A stretch of 64,000 bases of DNA, taken from NCBI RefSeq assembly GCF_018304825.1, contig NZ_CP072649.1, forward strand, positions 682,001-746,000, in the 5' to 3' direction. This stretch comes from Chloracidobacterium validum (GTDB lineage: Bacteria > Acidobacteriota > Blastocatellia > Chloracidobacteriales > Chloracidobacteriaceae). This document shows, piece by piece, positions 1-9,416 of the stretch. A model generated the notes under the pieces. The model was not told the origin of the DNA. It saw nothing but the letters and a program-made list of their open reading frames with translations, and did not search any database. The position numbers and the translations under genes were made by a program. How positions within the stretch are numbered: the stretch's first letter is position 1; each line of letters begins with the position of its first letter.

Positions 1-3000
1 CACGCTATGGCCCGTACGAGTCCCAGTGCCCGCCGTGGGCGAATTAATCTTTGATGCCGTAAGGCGTTGAGCACAAGCACAAATGCAAATGGCAAAGAGT
101 GAACGTCTCGCGAATTAATCTTTGATGCCGTAAGGCGTTGAGCACCAAAAAGTCCCTGACCAGTCCTCACCGACCCCTACCGCGAATTAATCTTTGATGC
201 CGTAAGGCGTTGAGCACGCTCTCCGCGCCGTCACCATTGAACTCGACCTTATGCGAATTAATCTTTGATGCCGTAAGGCGTTGAGCACTCGTCAATCCGG
301 GCACGTACTGCGTTAATTTGCGCCTGCGAATTAATCTTTGATGCCGTAAGGCGTTGAGCACAGTGGGAGAGGCACAGCAGACACGTCTGGGCAGCGCGCG
401 AATTAATCTTTGATGCCGTAAGGCGTTGAGCACATTATAGCGCCATCCGTCAACAGGCAACCTAGAAGCGAATTAATCTTTGATGCCGTAAGGCGTTGAG
501 CACCACGCATTCCACAACCCACTCAACCAATCCGGGCGAGCGAATTAATCTTTGATGCCGTAAGGCGTTGAGCACACACTTGGCGAGCTGCTAGGCCCAT
601 AAAGCCGCCGGGCGAATTAATCTTTGATGCCGTAAGGCGTTGAGCACTCTGGAACGGCGAACCAGACTTGGTCATGTCGGCGTGCGAATTAATCTTTGAT
701 GCCGTAAGGCGTTGAGCACTTTTGAAGTATTTATGGCGCTGCAATTACAAGGGTGCGAATTAATCTTTGATGCCGTAAGGCGTTGAGCACCGCCGACGCC
801 GACGGACAGCCCGGCGGTCACAGACGGCGAATTAATCTTTGATGCCGTAAGGCGTTGAGCACTACAAACTCAGCCAATTCCCAAACGGACCGTGGGAGCG
901 AATTAATCTTTGATGCCGTAAGGCGTTGAGCACGAAGAGCGAGACCAGGCAGGACTCGCACGGCTGTCTGCGAATTAATCTTTGATGCCGTAAGGCGTTG
1001 AGCACGTGTCGGCGTCCGGCACGTCGCTGCCGGTGGACGGGCGAATTAATCTTTGATGCCGTAAGGCGTTGAGCACTCCTCTAGACGGCGCGTGCCGGAC
1101 GGCAGCGCCAGGCGAATTAATCTTTGATGCCGTAAGGCGTTGAGCACTTCGGTGGCGGCTGGGGCTGGGGCTGGCATGGGGAGCGAATTAATCTTTGATG
1201 CCGTAAGGCGTTGAGCACTGCCACCAATGACGCTCAGGCACGCCAGCGACCAAGCGAATTAATCTTTGATGCCGTAAGGCGTTGAGCACAGCCGCCCAGT
1301 GACGCGCCGAAACATCACTGTTTGGCGAATTAATCTTTGATGCCGTAAGGCGTTGAGCACCCTGCGTGAGTCTCAGCCCCATATCACCCTCGGTAGGCGA
1401 ATTAATCTTTGATGCCGTAAGGCGTTGAGCACAGTTGCGCGTGCGCGTCCAGTAGCTCCTGCGGCAGGCGAATTAATCTTTGATGCCGTAAGGCGTTGAG
1501 CACCGCCGACGCCGACGGACAAGAACGCGGCGGTCACAGGCGAATTAATCTTTGATGCCGTAAGGCGTTGAGCACACCTGCTTGCTGACGAAACCTATAA
1601 AAAACTTATGCGAATTAATCTTTGATGCCGTAAGGCGTTGAGCACCGAATAATTATCAATGAATATGACACGAAATTAGTGCGAATTAATCTTTGATGCC
1701 GTAAGGCGTTGAGCACCGTCATGTGGACGGCACGCTCTTTCGCGAGCCGACCAGCGAATTAATCTTTGATGCCGTAAGGCGTTGAGCACGCACGCTCTGG
1801 CGCTCGTACACGGCGGTAGAGCGGATGCGAATTAATCTTTGATGCCGTAAGGCGTTGAGCACGCGACGGCGTTTGTCCCCAGCGCCGTCGCGTTCAGCGA
1901 ATTAATCTTTGATGCCGTAAGGCGTTGAGCACTCTATAAATCCAACCACGTGCCGTTTAGCGGTTCGGCGAATTAATCTTTGATGCCGTAAGGCGTTGAG
2001 CACGTCTGTTCCACTCCGTCAGAGGCGCACAGCATCAGACAGCGAATTAATCTTTGATGCCGTAAGGCGTTGAGCACTAGTGACGCGGGCGATGCCCCTC
2101 CCATATCAGCGCGCGAATTAATCTTTGATGCCGTAAGGCGTTGAGCACTGGTTTCGCGCGGGCCGTCCACGTGGACGCCTAGCAGGCGAATTAATCTTTG
2201 ATGCCGTAAGGCGTTGAGCACTTGTATCTAAAGATAATAACAATTGCTTTCTTTTTGCGAATTAATCTTTGATGCCGTAAGGCGTTGAGCACATTATTCG
2301 GCGTTAGCGAAGACTTATGAGCCGGCGGCGAATTAATCTTTGATGCCGTAAGGCGTTGAGCACGCTTAGGTGGACAGTTGAGGCGGATGGAATGGCAGGG
2401 CGAATTAATCTTTGATGCCGTAAGGCGTTGAGCACGTAAAAGTCAGTAACCTGTGCTGGCCTTCCGCCAGGCGAATTAATCTTTGATGCCGTAAGGCGTT
2501 GAGCACCGGACGACCAAACTCATCAGCAACCCACGGCCTCAAGCGAATTAATCTTTGATGCCGTAAGGCGTTGAGCACTCCTCTATAAGCGACGTTGTGG
2601 GAATCGTTCCCAAGCGAATTAATCTTTGATGCCGTAAGGCGTTGAGCACATACGACATCACGAACTTAGCGATATAGTCCAACGGGCGAATTAATCTTTG
2701 ATGCCGTAAGGCGTTGAGCACTGGTCTCGCGCGGGCCGTCCACGTGGACGCCTAGCGCGAATTAATCTTTGATGCCGTAAGGCGTTGAGCACGGGTGGAG
2801 TCCTGGGGCGACGGTCCATGGGTGGTCGGCGAATTAATCTTTGATGCCGTAAGGCGTTGAGCACGGGTGGAGTCCTGGGGCGACGGTCCATGGGTGGTCG
2901 GCGAATTAATCTTTGATGCCGTAAGGCGTTGAGCACTCTATAAATCCAACCACGTGCCGTTTAGCGGTTCGGCGAATTAATCTTTGATGCCGTAAGGCGT

Positions 3001-3577
3001 TGAGCACCTCCCACCACATTCCGTAGTGGGGGCGGGCGGTCACGCGAATTAATCTTTGATGCCGTAAGGCGTTGAGCACACGCGCTGGCAGCGCTCCGTC
3101 GCCCACGCGCACTGCGCGAATTAATCTTTGATGCCGTAAGGCGTTGAGCACCACCGCGTCGGTGTCTCCGTGGCGACCAACGGCACGCGAATTAATCTTT
3201 GATGCCGTAAGGCGTTGAGCACAAACAGGCAGGGCTTTCTGAGTTGAAAGTGGATTTGCGAATTAATCTTTGATGCCGTAAGGTGTTGAGCACGTTCAGC
3301 GTCCGGCACGTCGCTGGTGTTGGACGGCGCGAATTAACTTTGATGCCGTAAGGCGTTGAGCACTCAATCAACTTGCTCGTTACGCAACACGTATGGCGGC
3401 GAATTAATCTTTGATGCCGTAAGGCGTTGAGCACCCTCGCTCAAAGAGGCGTATGGGCGCGTCACGGCGGAAGCGAATTAATCTTTGATGCGTAAGGCGT
3501 TGAACACACCAAGTGTAACGGAGGTCATACCTTGATTCAATCGCAAATTAATCTTTGATGCCGTAAGGCACTGAGAC
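1..3577. CRISPR. CRISPR array, 50 complete 36-bp repeats, open at the left edge
   Basis: Direct repeats of 36 bp begin gcgaattaatctttgatgcc and end gtaaggcgttgagcac. They start at 39, 110, 182, 253, 326 and so on with a 70-74 bp period up to 3543; bases 1-3 are the tail of one more repeat. Fifty spacers of 34-38 bp lie between them. The repeat core can fold as gatgcc-gtaa-ggcgtt, a 6-bp stem with two wobble pairs. The repeats at 3258 (one substitution), 3329 (one base missing), 3473 (one base missing plus a substitution) and 3543 (several changes) are degenerate. Decay normally marks the leader-distal end, so the leader, and probably any cas genes, lie beyond the left edge and transcription would run left to right; this is inference. 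No cas gene follows on the right. The subtype cannot be assigned from the repeat alone. Confidence 0.98.
2793..2900. repeat. Tandemly duplicated CRISPR spacer (spacers 40 and 41)
   Basis: The 36-bp spacers at 2793-2828 and 2865-2900 are identical (gggtggagtcctggggcgac at their start) and are separated by one intact repeat. This is most simply a one-unit duplication of repeat plus spacer by slippage or recombination. Confidence 0.95.
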
Positions 3578-4517
3578 TTTAGCAACGATTTACAGCGCAT
3601 TGACCTACCGGCATCAGCGCCGCGCTGGTGCGCAGCTCAACCACAGATACAGCATCTCTAAGGGTTGTGCATCGAGCTACTCGATGACGCGGATATTGGG
3701 TACTCGGCGAAGCGGCTCCGACACTACGTTGGTGACTGGCAGAATCACTCAAACCTCGCCGCCCGCGCCGGGGCTTTGTCGCGCACCTTCTGCAGGAAAG
3801 TGAAACCTACTTCGGTTAAGCCGACTTTGCGGCCAGCGGCAGCAAGCGTCGAACAGGCTTCACAAGGTTCTGTGGGCGCACGGCTGCCTCCGGAATGGCG
3901 CACGTCTCGGCTTCAATGTTGTGGCTAGGCCAGGCTGCACACACGCGAATAGCACGGTGTATTTCATCAGGCATGTTTTGGATGGTAATAGCTGGCTGGT
4001 AATAGAAGGTATCTTTCATCACCTCGATATGCAGCATCGCTTGCACTTTTCATGAGGAAGTTCATTTCGTCTTGGGTAGCATTGCTGCGCTCCGGCAAGC
4101 CAAGGAGACTTGCTGTACTCAAACAGGCAGTGCGCAAGTCGCCAGACAGCCACATCCTTGACCGGCCGCTTGACCGTCCAGGTCGCATAGGTGAACACGC
4201 CGCGCACCCCCGGGACGCCGTGGCGGTCTCATTGACGCCGCTCACACGAACATTCCCACAGTGGGCTGTGCGGTGGTCAATGCAACAAAAAATTGGTACA
4301 AGGCGCGACGGCAGGTTGAATTCTGTGCTCAAGTCACATCACAGACTTGCCATGCGCCTTGGTGACCGAGAGACTAGGTAACGGGGTGGCGGAATTGGGC
4401 TTTGTGCCACATAAGGCAGTGAGCGCAAACCATCCAACTGCTCCACGTGCAGCGAAGTAGCGCTCATATGCGTGCATCGTGATCGGTTTTCCATTTGATT
4501 TGGGCCGCAAGCAATCA
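3578..4517. other. Degenerate accessory DNA after the CRISPR array
   Basis: This stretch has no intact gene that I recognise. Short open frames run in both directions without a convincing start or family match. The plus-strand frame around 3665-3900 looks weakly coding (IELLDDADIGYSAKRLRHYV) but I cannot name it. A FitA-like antitoxin remnant lies on the minus strand at 3816-4046. Base composition is lower in GC than the genes after 10.5 kb. The pattern is that of gene debris next to a CRISPR array. Confidence 0.6.
3816..4046 (-). pseudogene. FitA/StbC-like ribbon-helix-helix antitoxin remnant
   Basis: The minus-strand frame contains AITIQNMPDEIHRAIRV, then AAWPSHNIEAET and AAVRPQ. This follows the FitA/StbC antitoxin pattern (ITIRNLP-EVHRALRVRAA, then S-EAEVR-IL, then AVRP). 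Such RHH proteins bind their own promoter and neutralise a PIN-domain VapC toxin encoded just downstream. The conserved Arg/Gly positions of the second helix are altered, the N-terminus is unclear, and no PIN-domain gene follows below 3816. It is therefore best read as the remnant of a VapBC-type module. The match is short and made by eye. Confidence 0.45.
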
Positions 4518-6406
4518 ATGAACTACACTCACATGACTGCATTGACACTGACGCTGTTACTCTACGGCTTCCTTGCCACGGCATACTTTGGATGGAGAAA
4601 AGTATTCCTCCTTGCCGTGACACGAAATAAGCCGCGGACTGAGAACATTCCCCTGTAATTTCTTATCTGGACGGGATGGGCTTTTGCGCTTTTTCTCTTT
4701 CAGTGCACTCACTTTTTCTTACCGATCAATATCTATTCGGTCGGCCCAATTTTTCTGCTCGGTGCTGCATTCTCATTAGCTACCTCTCTCAAACAGAGAG
4801 ACACTCCGCGAGACCTTGTACCTTGCCAAAGCTCGCCCGAAATCCATAGGGATAGCAATCCTGATTGGGCTACTTTTGGCAGTTAGCTGGCTTGCCTCAC
4901 AGGCAATGCTTCCTCCCAATAATTACGACTCAGGACTCTATTACCTAACCGCAATTCGATGGACGAATGAGTATCCACTCACTCCCGGGCTGGGAAATCT
5001 GCTTGCGCAATTGGCTCATAATTCGAGCTTCTTTATTTACCTATGTTGCGGCACTCAATCTACATCCGCTTTTCAATCACGGGCGGTCAATTGCCAACAG
5101 TTTTCTCGTCTTGCTCACGGTCATTACGTTGTTAGAACTCCTCCTACCGCTTCTCAAGCAACTGGATACTGTGTCCGCATTGCCACCGATACAATGGGCA
5201 ATGCCGCTTTTCTGCCTTCCTACTGTGGCGTACTGGGGAATCTCTTCTCAAGATGTCAGCTCCCCTTCTCCAGACCTGACATCGAGTCTGCTACAAGTTG
5301 TCATTTTCGTGATGTTTGTCCGTTTTCTTTCGAGATTCATCCAAGATCGGACCGTGTCATCCTCAGAACCGCTTATGTTGTCTCTCCTGACTGCCACGGC
5401 TGTGACACTCAAGTTGAGCAACGTAGCATTCTGCGGAACCGTGATGGTGTTCGTCGTTCTTGGAATGTTATTGAACGCAGCGCCAAGACCGGTCAGCCAG
5501 ATAGCTCAACTGCTCTTTCCTGGTGCCGTGGTGCTGCTGCTGTTCTGCCTGCGAGGCGTCCTACTTTCCGGCGCGCCGCTGTATCCCGCAACCTTGGGTT
5601 ACATAAACACGCCCTGGTCCGTCCCGCTCGGTGAAGTGACAAATGTAAAGAATTGGATCTATTCCTGGGCGCGCCAACCAGGAGCTCACTGGGAGCAGGT
5701 CCTAGGTTCTTGGAAGTGGTTCGGACCGTGGCTCCATGAAGTCACACGCAGACTGACGGATGTGGTATTTCCTCTGGCGCTGTTTTTAGCCTGTGGAGTG
5801 TTGGCCCTACTGCGTTCCTATCCGACAAGATTTCAATTATCAAAACCATGCTTATCGAACGGAATCATACTCGCGCCTCTGCTGGCAGCCTTGTTCTTTT
5901 GGTTCTTTACCGCACCTGATCCGAGGTTTGCGAACGGCACTTTCGCATTGTTGGCAGTTTCGTCGATCGTTCTTTTGTTGACCAGGATTCAGTCATCTGT
6001 CAGTCCGGGTAACATGGTCACAGCCATCTGTCTCCTATTCATGATTGGCAATCTCCACCTGTTACACTGGGCATTTTCGTCTTATCGGAACGCCAAACAG
6101 ATTTCCATTTCCCTTAGCGGATGGCACACTGCCAAACAGGTCCCGCTGAATGCGAAGGTAACGACGAGCGGATTGCGTGTATATGTGCCTGTTTCCGGCG
6201 ACCAATGCTGGGATGCACCGCTGCCCTGTACCCCTCACTTCAACAAAGAACTTCGGTTGATAGACCCAGATGATATGGCTTCAGGCTTCACCGTGCGTCC
6301 GCTCGCGAGCAATGCCGAGGACGCCGAACCAAAGAATCTACTTAGCGATTTCCTGCAAGCCTTTCTCAGTGTGCGACGCTCTCTTACACGACCCGGAAAG
6401 GAGTAG
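4518..6406 (+). pseudogene. Broken multipass membrane protein (LIC_10190-like, glycosyltransferase-39-type fold)
   Basis: One ancestral reading frame can be followed through three lesions. It starts with ATG at 4518 (MNYTHMTALTLTLLLYGF) and meets an in-frame TAA near 4658. It continues in the same frame with FLIWTGWAFALFLFQ, shifts frame near 4815 to LYLAKARPKSIGIAILIGLL and PNNYDSGLYYLTAIRWTNEY, and shifts again near 5030 to LNLHPLFNHG. From there it stays open to 6406, with many hydrophobic segments and the motif APDPRFANG. NYDSGLYH-IRW-NEYP and PDPRF are features I associate with large bacterial membrane proteins related to lipid-linked-sugar glycosyltransferases; the family name is from memory. 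Its last 262 bp are duplicated at 10021-10282. GC is visibly lower than in the genes after 10.5 kb, which suggests transfer before decay. Confidence 0.7.
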
Positions 6407-6635
6407 CCACCTACCCGCTGGAGGTTCGTCCCTTCGTCGCGCGAAATTCATCTGCGGATGAACCTTTGATGACGCATCGGACGGCGAGCGCGCGCCGTCC
6501 AACCGCCTCGCGTGTGGCAAAGAGGCGCTTGTAACCGGCCACGCGCCAGACTAGGCTTGCTTGGTCAGAGTTGGATACCTACGCATCCTCACCAAGCTCC
6601 GCCACTTTGTGAAAGGTCGTCTCGCCCGACCCGTG
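6145..6635 (+). repeat. Long direct repeat, left copy (491 bp)
   Basis: This segment is nearly identical to 10021-10509 in the same orientation; the few differences include gctcgcgagc versus gacgcgagc and changes inside a terminator hairpin. It holds the 3' end of the broken membrane protein gene, the intergenic region and the first bases of the propeller-SpoIIE gene (the equivalent GTG is at 6609). It then stops at gacccgtg, where sequence jumps into a trpD fragment. The intact sensor gene continues from the right copy, so the left copy carries only a truncated 5' stub. Confidence 0.95.
6479..6500 (+). terminator. Hairpin after the membrane-protein pseudogene
   Basis: ggacggcg and cgccgtcc form a perfect 8-bp stem around a 6-base loop, 73 bp after the stop codon. 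The equivalent hairpin in the right repeat copy (10353-10374) keeps a 7-bp stem although bases differ. A smaller hairpin (ttcatc-tgcg-gatgaa) precedes it at 6447-6462. No long T-run follows, so termination efficiency is unknown. Confidence 0.5.
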
Positions 6636-7312
6636 TAAATGATGGATGTGCCGACTGGGGTCAGTTCGTCGCCATCCCGATCGCCGCGGACGACCAAGGC
6701 GCGGCACGTCTGGGAATCGTTGGCCAGCCATTGCGCGGCAAAGGCCTGCATTCGTCCGTGCGACACGCCCATCAAGCGCCACGCCGGACGCAGCGGATGC
6801 AAAAGCGGCCCAATGTAGTTGAACAGCGTCGGACGCCCAAACCGCCAGCGTGCCGCCGCTACCGACTTGAGCGCCGGGTAGCACTGGGGCGCGTAAAGAA
6901 ACGCCAGGTTTGTCGCGTCAAGCAGGGCCGGGAGACGCGCCAGGGGGTATTCGACGGGGACGCCAAGCCGTTCGAGCAAATCAAAGCTGCCGCTGGCGCT
7001 GGTGGCAGCCCGGTTGCCGAACTTCACGACGCGCACCCCACTGGCGGCAAGAACGAAGGCAACGGTCGTGGAGACGTTGAAATGCGGGCGACCGCTCCCA
7101 CCCGTGCCACAGCAGTCGAGGATGTCGTCCGCGATGTCCGGCATCGGCAGCGCCAGCGCGCGGACGGCCGCAATCAAGGCAGTAAACTGTTCAAACGTCG
7201 CCTGCTCGGGCGTCAACCGGGACAACCAGGCGTCGGCTTCGGCGTCGGTCAGGCGGCCGGACAGAAGCGCGTCCAGGGCATCGGGATGGGTCTCGTTCGT
7301 CATCGGAGCCAT
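6636..7312 (-). pseudogene. trpD: Anthranilate phosphoribosyltransferase, C-terminally truncated
   Basis: From ATG at 7312 (MAPMTNETHPDALDALLSGR) the frame encodes about 225 residues of a TrpD-like protein. Visible are the phosphoribosyl-pyrophosphate loop CCGTGGSG, FNVSTTVAFVLAASG, then FGNRAATSASGSFDLLERLG and NYIGPLLHPLRPAWRLMGV. TrpD transfers a phosphoribosyl group to anthranilate in tryptophan synthesis and is normally about 340 residues; here the frame is cut after GTSIIY, where the 490-bp direct repeat begins, so roughly the last third is lost. A second 76-bp trpD piece lies at 9158-9233 and ends at the same codon. The KHGNRA Lys-His of canonical TrpD appears as KFGNRA, so it may have been a TrpD-like paralogue. 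Non-functional as it stands. Confidence 0.8.
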
Positions 7313-7624
7313 ACGGCGTGGGATGTGCGGCCATCGTGGTAGCGTCTGTCCACGCCGGTCCACGTGAAGTGCCTCACCCAAAGTTCGGGTGAGATGAAGG
7401 CACGGGAAAGTAATCCGCTGCGCCTGTACAGCGCTCAGGCCAAACGGTACGGTTATCGGCCTTTGTGCTGATGAGAAACGCTTACTAAATTGCTGCCCGA
7501 CAAACAACGGCAACAACGAATCAACCCCTTCCAACCGCCGGCTCGTTCCCGGATAAAAGTTTGGGAGGGCAACCGTCAGTTGCCCGAAACTCGTTCTTGA
7601 TTCGCGCACTCCACGGAAAGCTAT
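7313..7624. other. Intergenic region between trpD fragment and methyltransferase remnant
   Basis: No gene seen in these 312 bp. A 7-bp stem with a 7-base loop (ctcaccc and gggtgag, 7373-7393) lies 60 bp upstream of the trpD fragment and could be part of its old leader. Nothing else is recognisable. Confidence 0.5.
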
Positions 7625-8206
7625 ATGACGCAAAAAAAGAAGTCTCAGACCAAACGCCCAATCGAGTCCTACGAGCACGGTAAGGAGCAGTGCGTCAACA
7701 ACCTATCCTTCGATGAAGCGGGCGGTCAGATGGCCATGCAGTTTGAGGACTACCTGCTGCGCTACATGCTCCAGTGGGAAACCCGCCACAGTGAAACCCT
7801 GCTCAACGTGGAAAAGATGAGCAAGCCCTTCGACTACACCCTGCGCATCCACCGCGACCTGTCTGCCGGACAGGCAGGCGGCGAAACGCGCGTGCAGAAG
7901 GTGGACCTGCCCGAAACCTTCAACTACCTGCTCGGCCTGGACGTGCAGACGCGCAAGGTCTATGAGGATGGCGGGCGGCGGTATCTGGTCTACCGCGGCG
8001 CGCTGCGCAACGGGCGGGCCGTCGCCGTCCTCTGGCGCGAGACACATGGTTGGACTGAGAAAGACTACAAGCAAGATAAGGAATTCGCGCAGAAATTGAC
8101 CGAAGGGGCCGACGAGGTCTACGTAAACGGCGATTCGCTCATCCCCGGCGCGAACTTGCTGGACGGGCTGTTCAAAGAGCGGATGTTCACCCCGGTGGAG
8201 GCATAA
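7625..8206 (+). pseudogene. Internally deleted Mod-type DNA methyltransferase
   Basis: The 193-residue frame joins two ends of a much larger protein. The N-terminal part (RPIESYEHGKEQCVNN) matches the extreme N-terminus of type III-like Mod methyltransferases, and the rest (FEDYLLRYMLQWETRHSETL, LPETFNYLLGLDVQTRKVY, RRYLVYRGALRNGRAVAVLW) matches their C-terminal region. The catalytic core, with the SAM-binding FxGxG and the DPPY motif, is absent, so the product cannot methylate DNA. The deletion happens to preserve the frame. It sits directly before the MntA gene (1 base between stop and ATG). It is probably a relic of a restriction-modification locus together with the helicase fragment at 8912-9157. 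Family recognition is by eye. Confidence 0.7.
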
Positions 8207-8207
8207 T

Positions 8208-8519
8208 ATGAACAAGAACATAGAATTGCCGAAGGAACAGATTGCCGATTTCTGCCGGCGCTGGAGTATCGTGGAGCTATCCCTCTTCGGCTCCGTCTTG
8301 CGCAGTGATTTCTGCAGTGAAAGCGACGTGGATGTTTTAGTCAGTTTTGCGCCTGATGTTCTATGGGGCTTTTCGGAGTGGATACAGATGACCCGGGAGT
8401 TGGAGGAAATCTTCGGACGCAAGGTGGATCTCGTCGAACGGCGCTTGGTGGAGCAGAGCAGAAACTATATTCGCCGAAATCATATTCTTAATAATCTGGA
8501 GCGCGTCTATGTGGCGTGA
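8208..8519 (+). CDS. mntA: MntA-type minimal nucleotidyltransferase (antitoxin)
   Basis: This 103-residue protein carries the minimal nucleotidyltransferase signature [19 protein letters not shown] (G-S, then D-x-D) at residues about 26-46. In characterised HepT/MntA pairs the MntA enzyme AMPylates a tyrosine of the HepT ribonuclease and so silences it. The gene overlaps the following HepT gene by 11 bases, the usual arrangement of this toxin-antitoxin family. The ATG lies one base after the stop of the methyltransferase remnant. The metal-binding Asp pair (SDVDV) is intact, so the protein looks functional. It lies between fragments of a methyltransferase and a helicase, a typical defence-island setting. 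Confidence 0.88.
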   Translation: MNKNIELPKEQIADFCRRWSIVELSLFGSVLRSDFCSESDVDVLVSFAPDVLWGFSEWIQMTRELEEIFGRKVDLVERRLVEQSRNYIRRNHILNNLERVYVA

Positions 8520-8850
8520 CGATGCCTATCTTTTGGACATGTTGATCGCTGCCAGAGAAGCCCGTGAGTTCAGCAAGGGGGTTACATGGGATGCATACCG
8601 ACAAAGCTCCTTGCACCAACATGCCATAGCGAAGGCTCTGGAAAACATCGGCGAGGCCGCGCGCAAGATTTCTCAACAAACCAGATCGGCGCATCCTGAG
8701 ATTCCCTGGGAACAGATCATCGGCCTGCGGCATCGAATTGCTCACGATTACTTCCATCTCGACTTGGTCCGCATGTGGGACATCGTTCAAAGAGAAGTCC
8801 CCGTCTTGATCGAAAAACTCGATTCGCTTGTGCCGCCAGAGGAACCTTAG
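8509..8850 (+). CDS. hepT: HepT-like ribonuclease toxin (DUF86)
   Basis: This 113-residue, mostly helical protein of the DUF86/HepT family has the catalytic RX4HXY motif as RHRIAHDY near residue 75, followed by [12 protein letters not shown], typical of the family. HepT proteins are HEPN ribonucleases that cleave RNA unless modified by their partner MntA. It starts inside the end of mntA (11-base overlap), so the two are translated together. All key motif residues are present. It is one of two apparently intact toxin-antitoxin modules between the 490-bp repeats, the other being VapBC. Confidence 0.9.
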   Translation: MWRDDAYLLDMLIAAREAREFSKGVTWDAYRQSSLHQHAIAKALENIGEAARKISQQTRSAHPEIPWEQIIGLRHRIAHDYFHLDLVRMWDIVQREVPVLIEKLDSLVPPEEP

Positions 8851-8911
8851 TAGATGCCCCGCAATTTGAGACAATCCCGGTCCCCCCGAAGCTGCGCCAA
8901 GCGGCCTCCAG

Positions 8912-9157
8912 CAATATACTCGAAAACCGGCTGGTGCTCCTGGCCTGGCTCAACCACCTTTTGGGCTACCAAAGCCGCCACCTGTTGCAGGATGCCAAGA
9001 ACGCCTCTGAGGGCTCTGGGGCAGACGGCCGCAGTTTCTTCTACCGCCACCTGTCGCCTGCGGCAGTCAGGTGAAAACCCCGGCCAACGACCTGGCGCGC
9101 TACGACGAGAACATCTGTGTCCATCTGGAGACCATCAACCGCAGCCGCGCGTCGTAG
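8912..9157 (+). pseudogene. N-terminal fragment of a DEAD/DEAH-type helicase, frameshifted
   Basis: The frame reads ILENRLVLLAWLNHLLGYQ, then ADGRSFFYRHL, and after a frameshift near 9055-9070 continues as QVKTPANDLARYDENICVHL and ETINRSR. This resembles the N-terminus of large helicases encoded next to Mod-like methyltransferases (from memory; no search possible). No Walker A or DEAH motif is left. The fragment ends exactly where a trpD fragment begins at 9158. With the deleted methyltransferase upstream it points to a former restriction or defence locus that enclosed the MntA/HepT pair. Confidence 0.5.
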
Positions 9158-9233
9158 ATGATGGATGTGCCGACCGGGGTCAGTTCGTCGCCATCCTGAT
9201 CGCCGCGGACGACCAGGGCGCGGCGCGTCTGGG
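9158..9233 (-). pseudogene. Second, 76-bp trpD fragment
   Basis: On the minus strand this reads RRALVVRGDQDGDELTPVGT then SIIY, the same peptide as the truncated end of the larger trpD piece (QTCRALVVRGDRDGDELTPV). The two DNA segments (6639-6714 and 9158-9233) are direct repeats with only a few mismatches, and both stop at the same trpD codon. Only about 25 residues remain, so it is non-functional. Confidence 0.75.
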
Positions 9234-9381
9234 GAACGAAATGGCAAATCCGTTGAAAGTGTTGGCCGCATTGCAAACGACCATTTCTGCCAGGCTGTTG
9301 GAAAGCCACTACGCCGAGCAAAACCCGCGCGTCACAGGCAAGCGCGAGGTGATTTTATCCATGTATTTGGCGGGAGAATGA
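9234..9381 (+). pseudogene. C-terminal remnant of an unrecognised protein
   Basis: A short frame from ATG 9241 encodes 46 residues (MANPLKVLAALQTTISARLL, then ESHYAEQNPRVTGKREVILS and MYLAGE) and stops at 9381. It has no ribosome binding site and begins at the junction with the trpD fragment. Its even coding character and abrupt start suggest the tail of a larger protein, possibly from the same restriction locus, but I do not recognise it. Confidence 0.35.
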
Positions 9382-9416
9382 TTGGATTTATAATCAGGAA
9401 AGATGTGGAGGCCTTC

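Noticed and set aside
167-3434. Several open frames of 60-97 codons across the array encoding repeated VLNALRHQRLIR or AQRLTASKINS peptides
   Set aside because: They are translations of the 36-bp CRISPR repeat; the peptide period equals the repeat-spacer period.
3578-4517. Possible single gene continuing from the plus-strand frame at 3665
   Set aside because: No start, no family pattern beyond about 60 residues, and competing frames on both strands; left as degenerate DNA.
6512-7342. 276-codon plus-strand open frame opposite trpD
   Set aside because: It is the antisense shadow of the trpD fragment; trpD motifs are clear on the minus strand.
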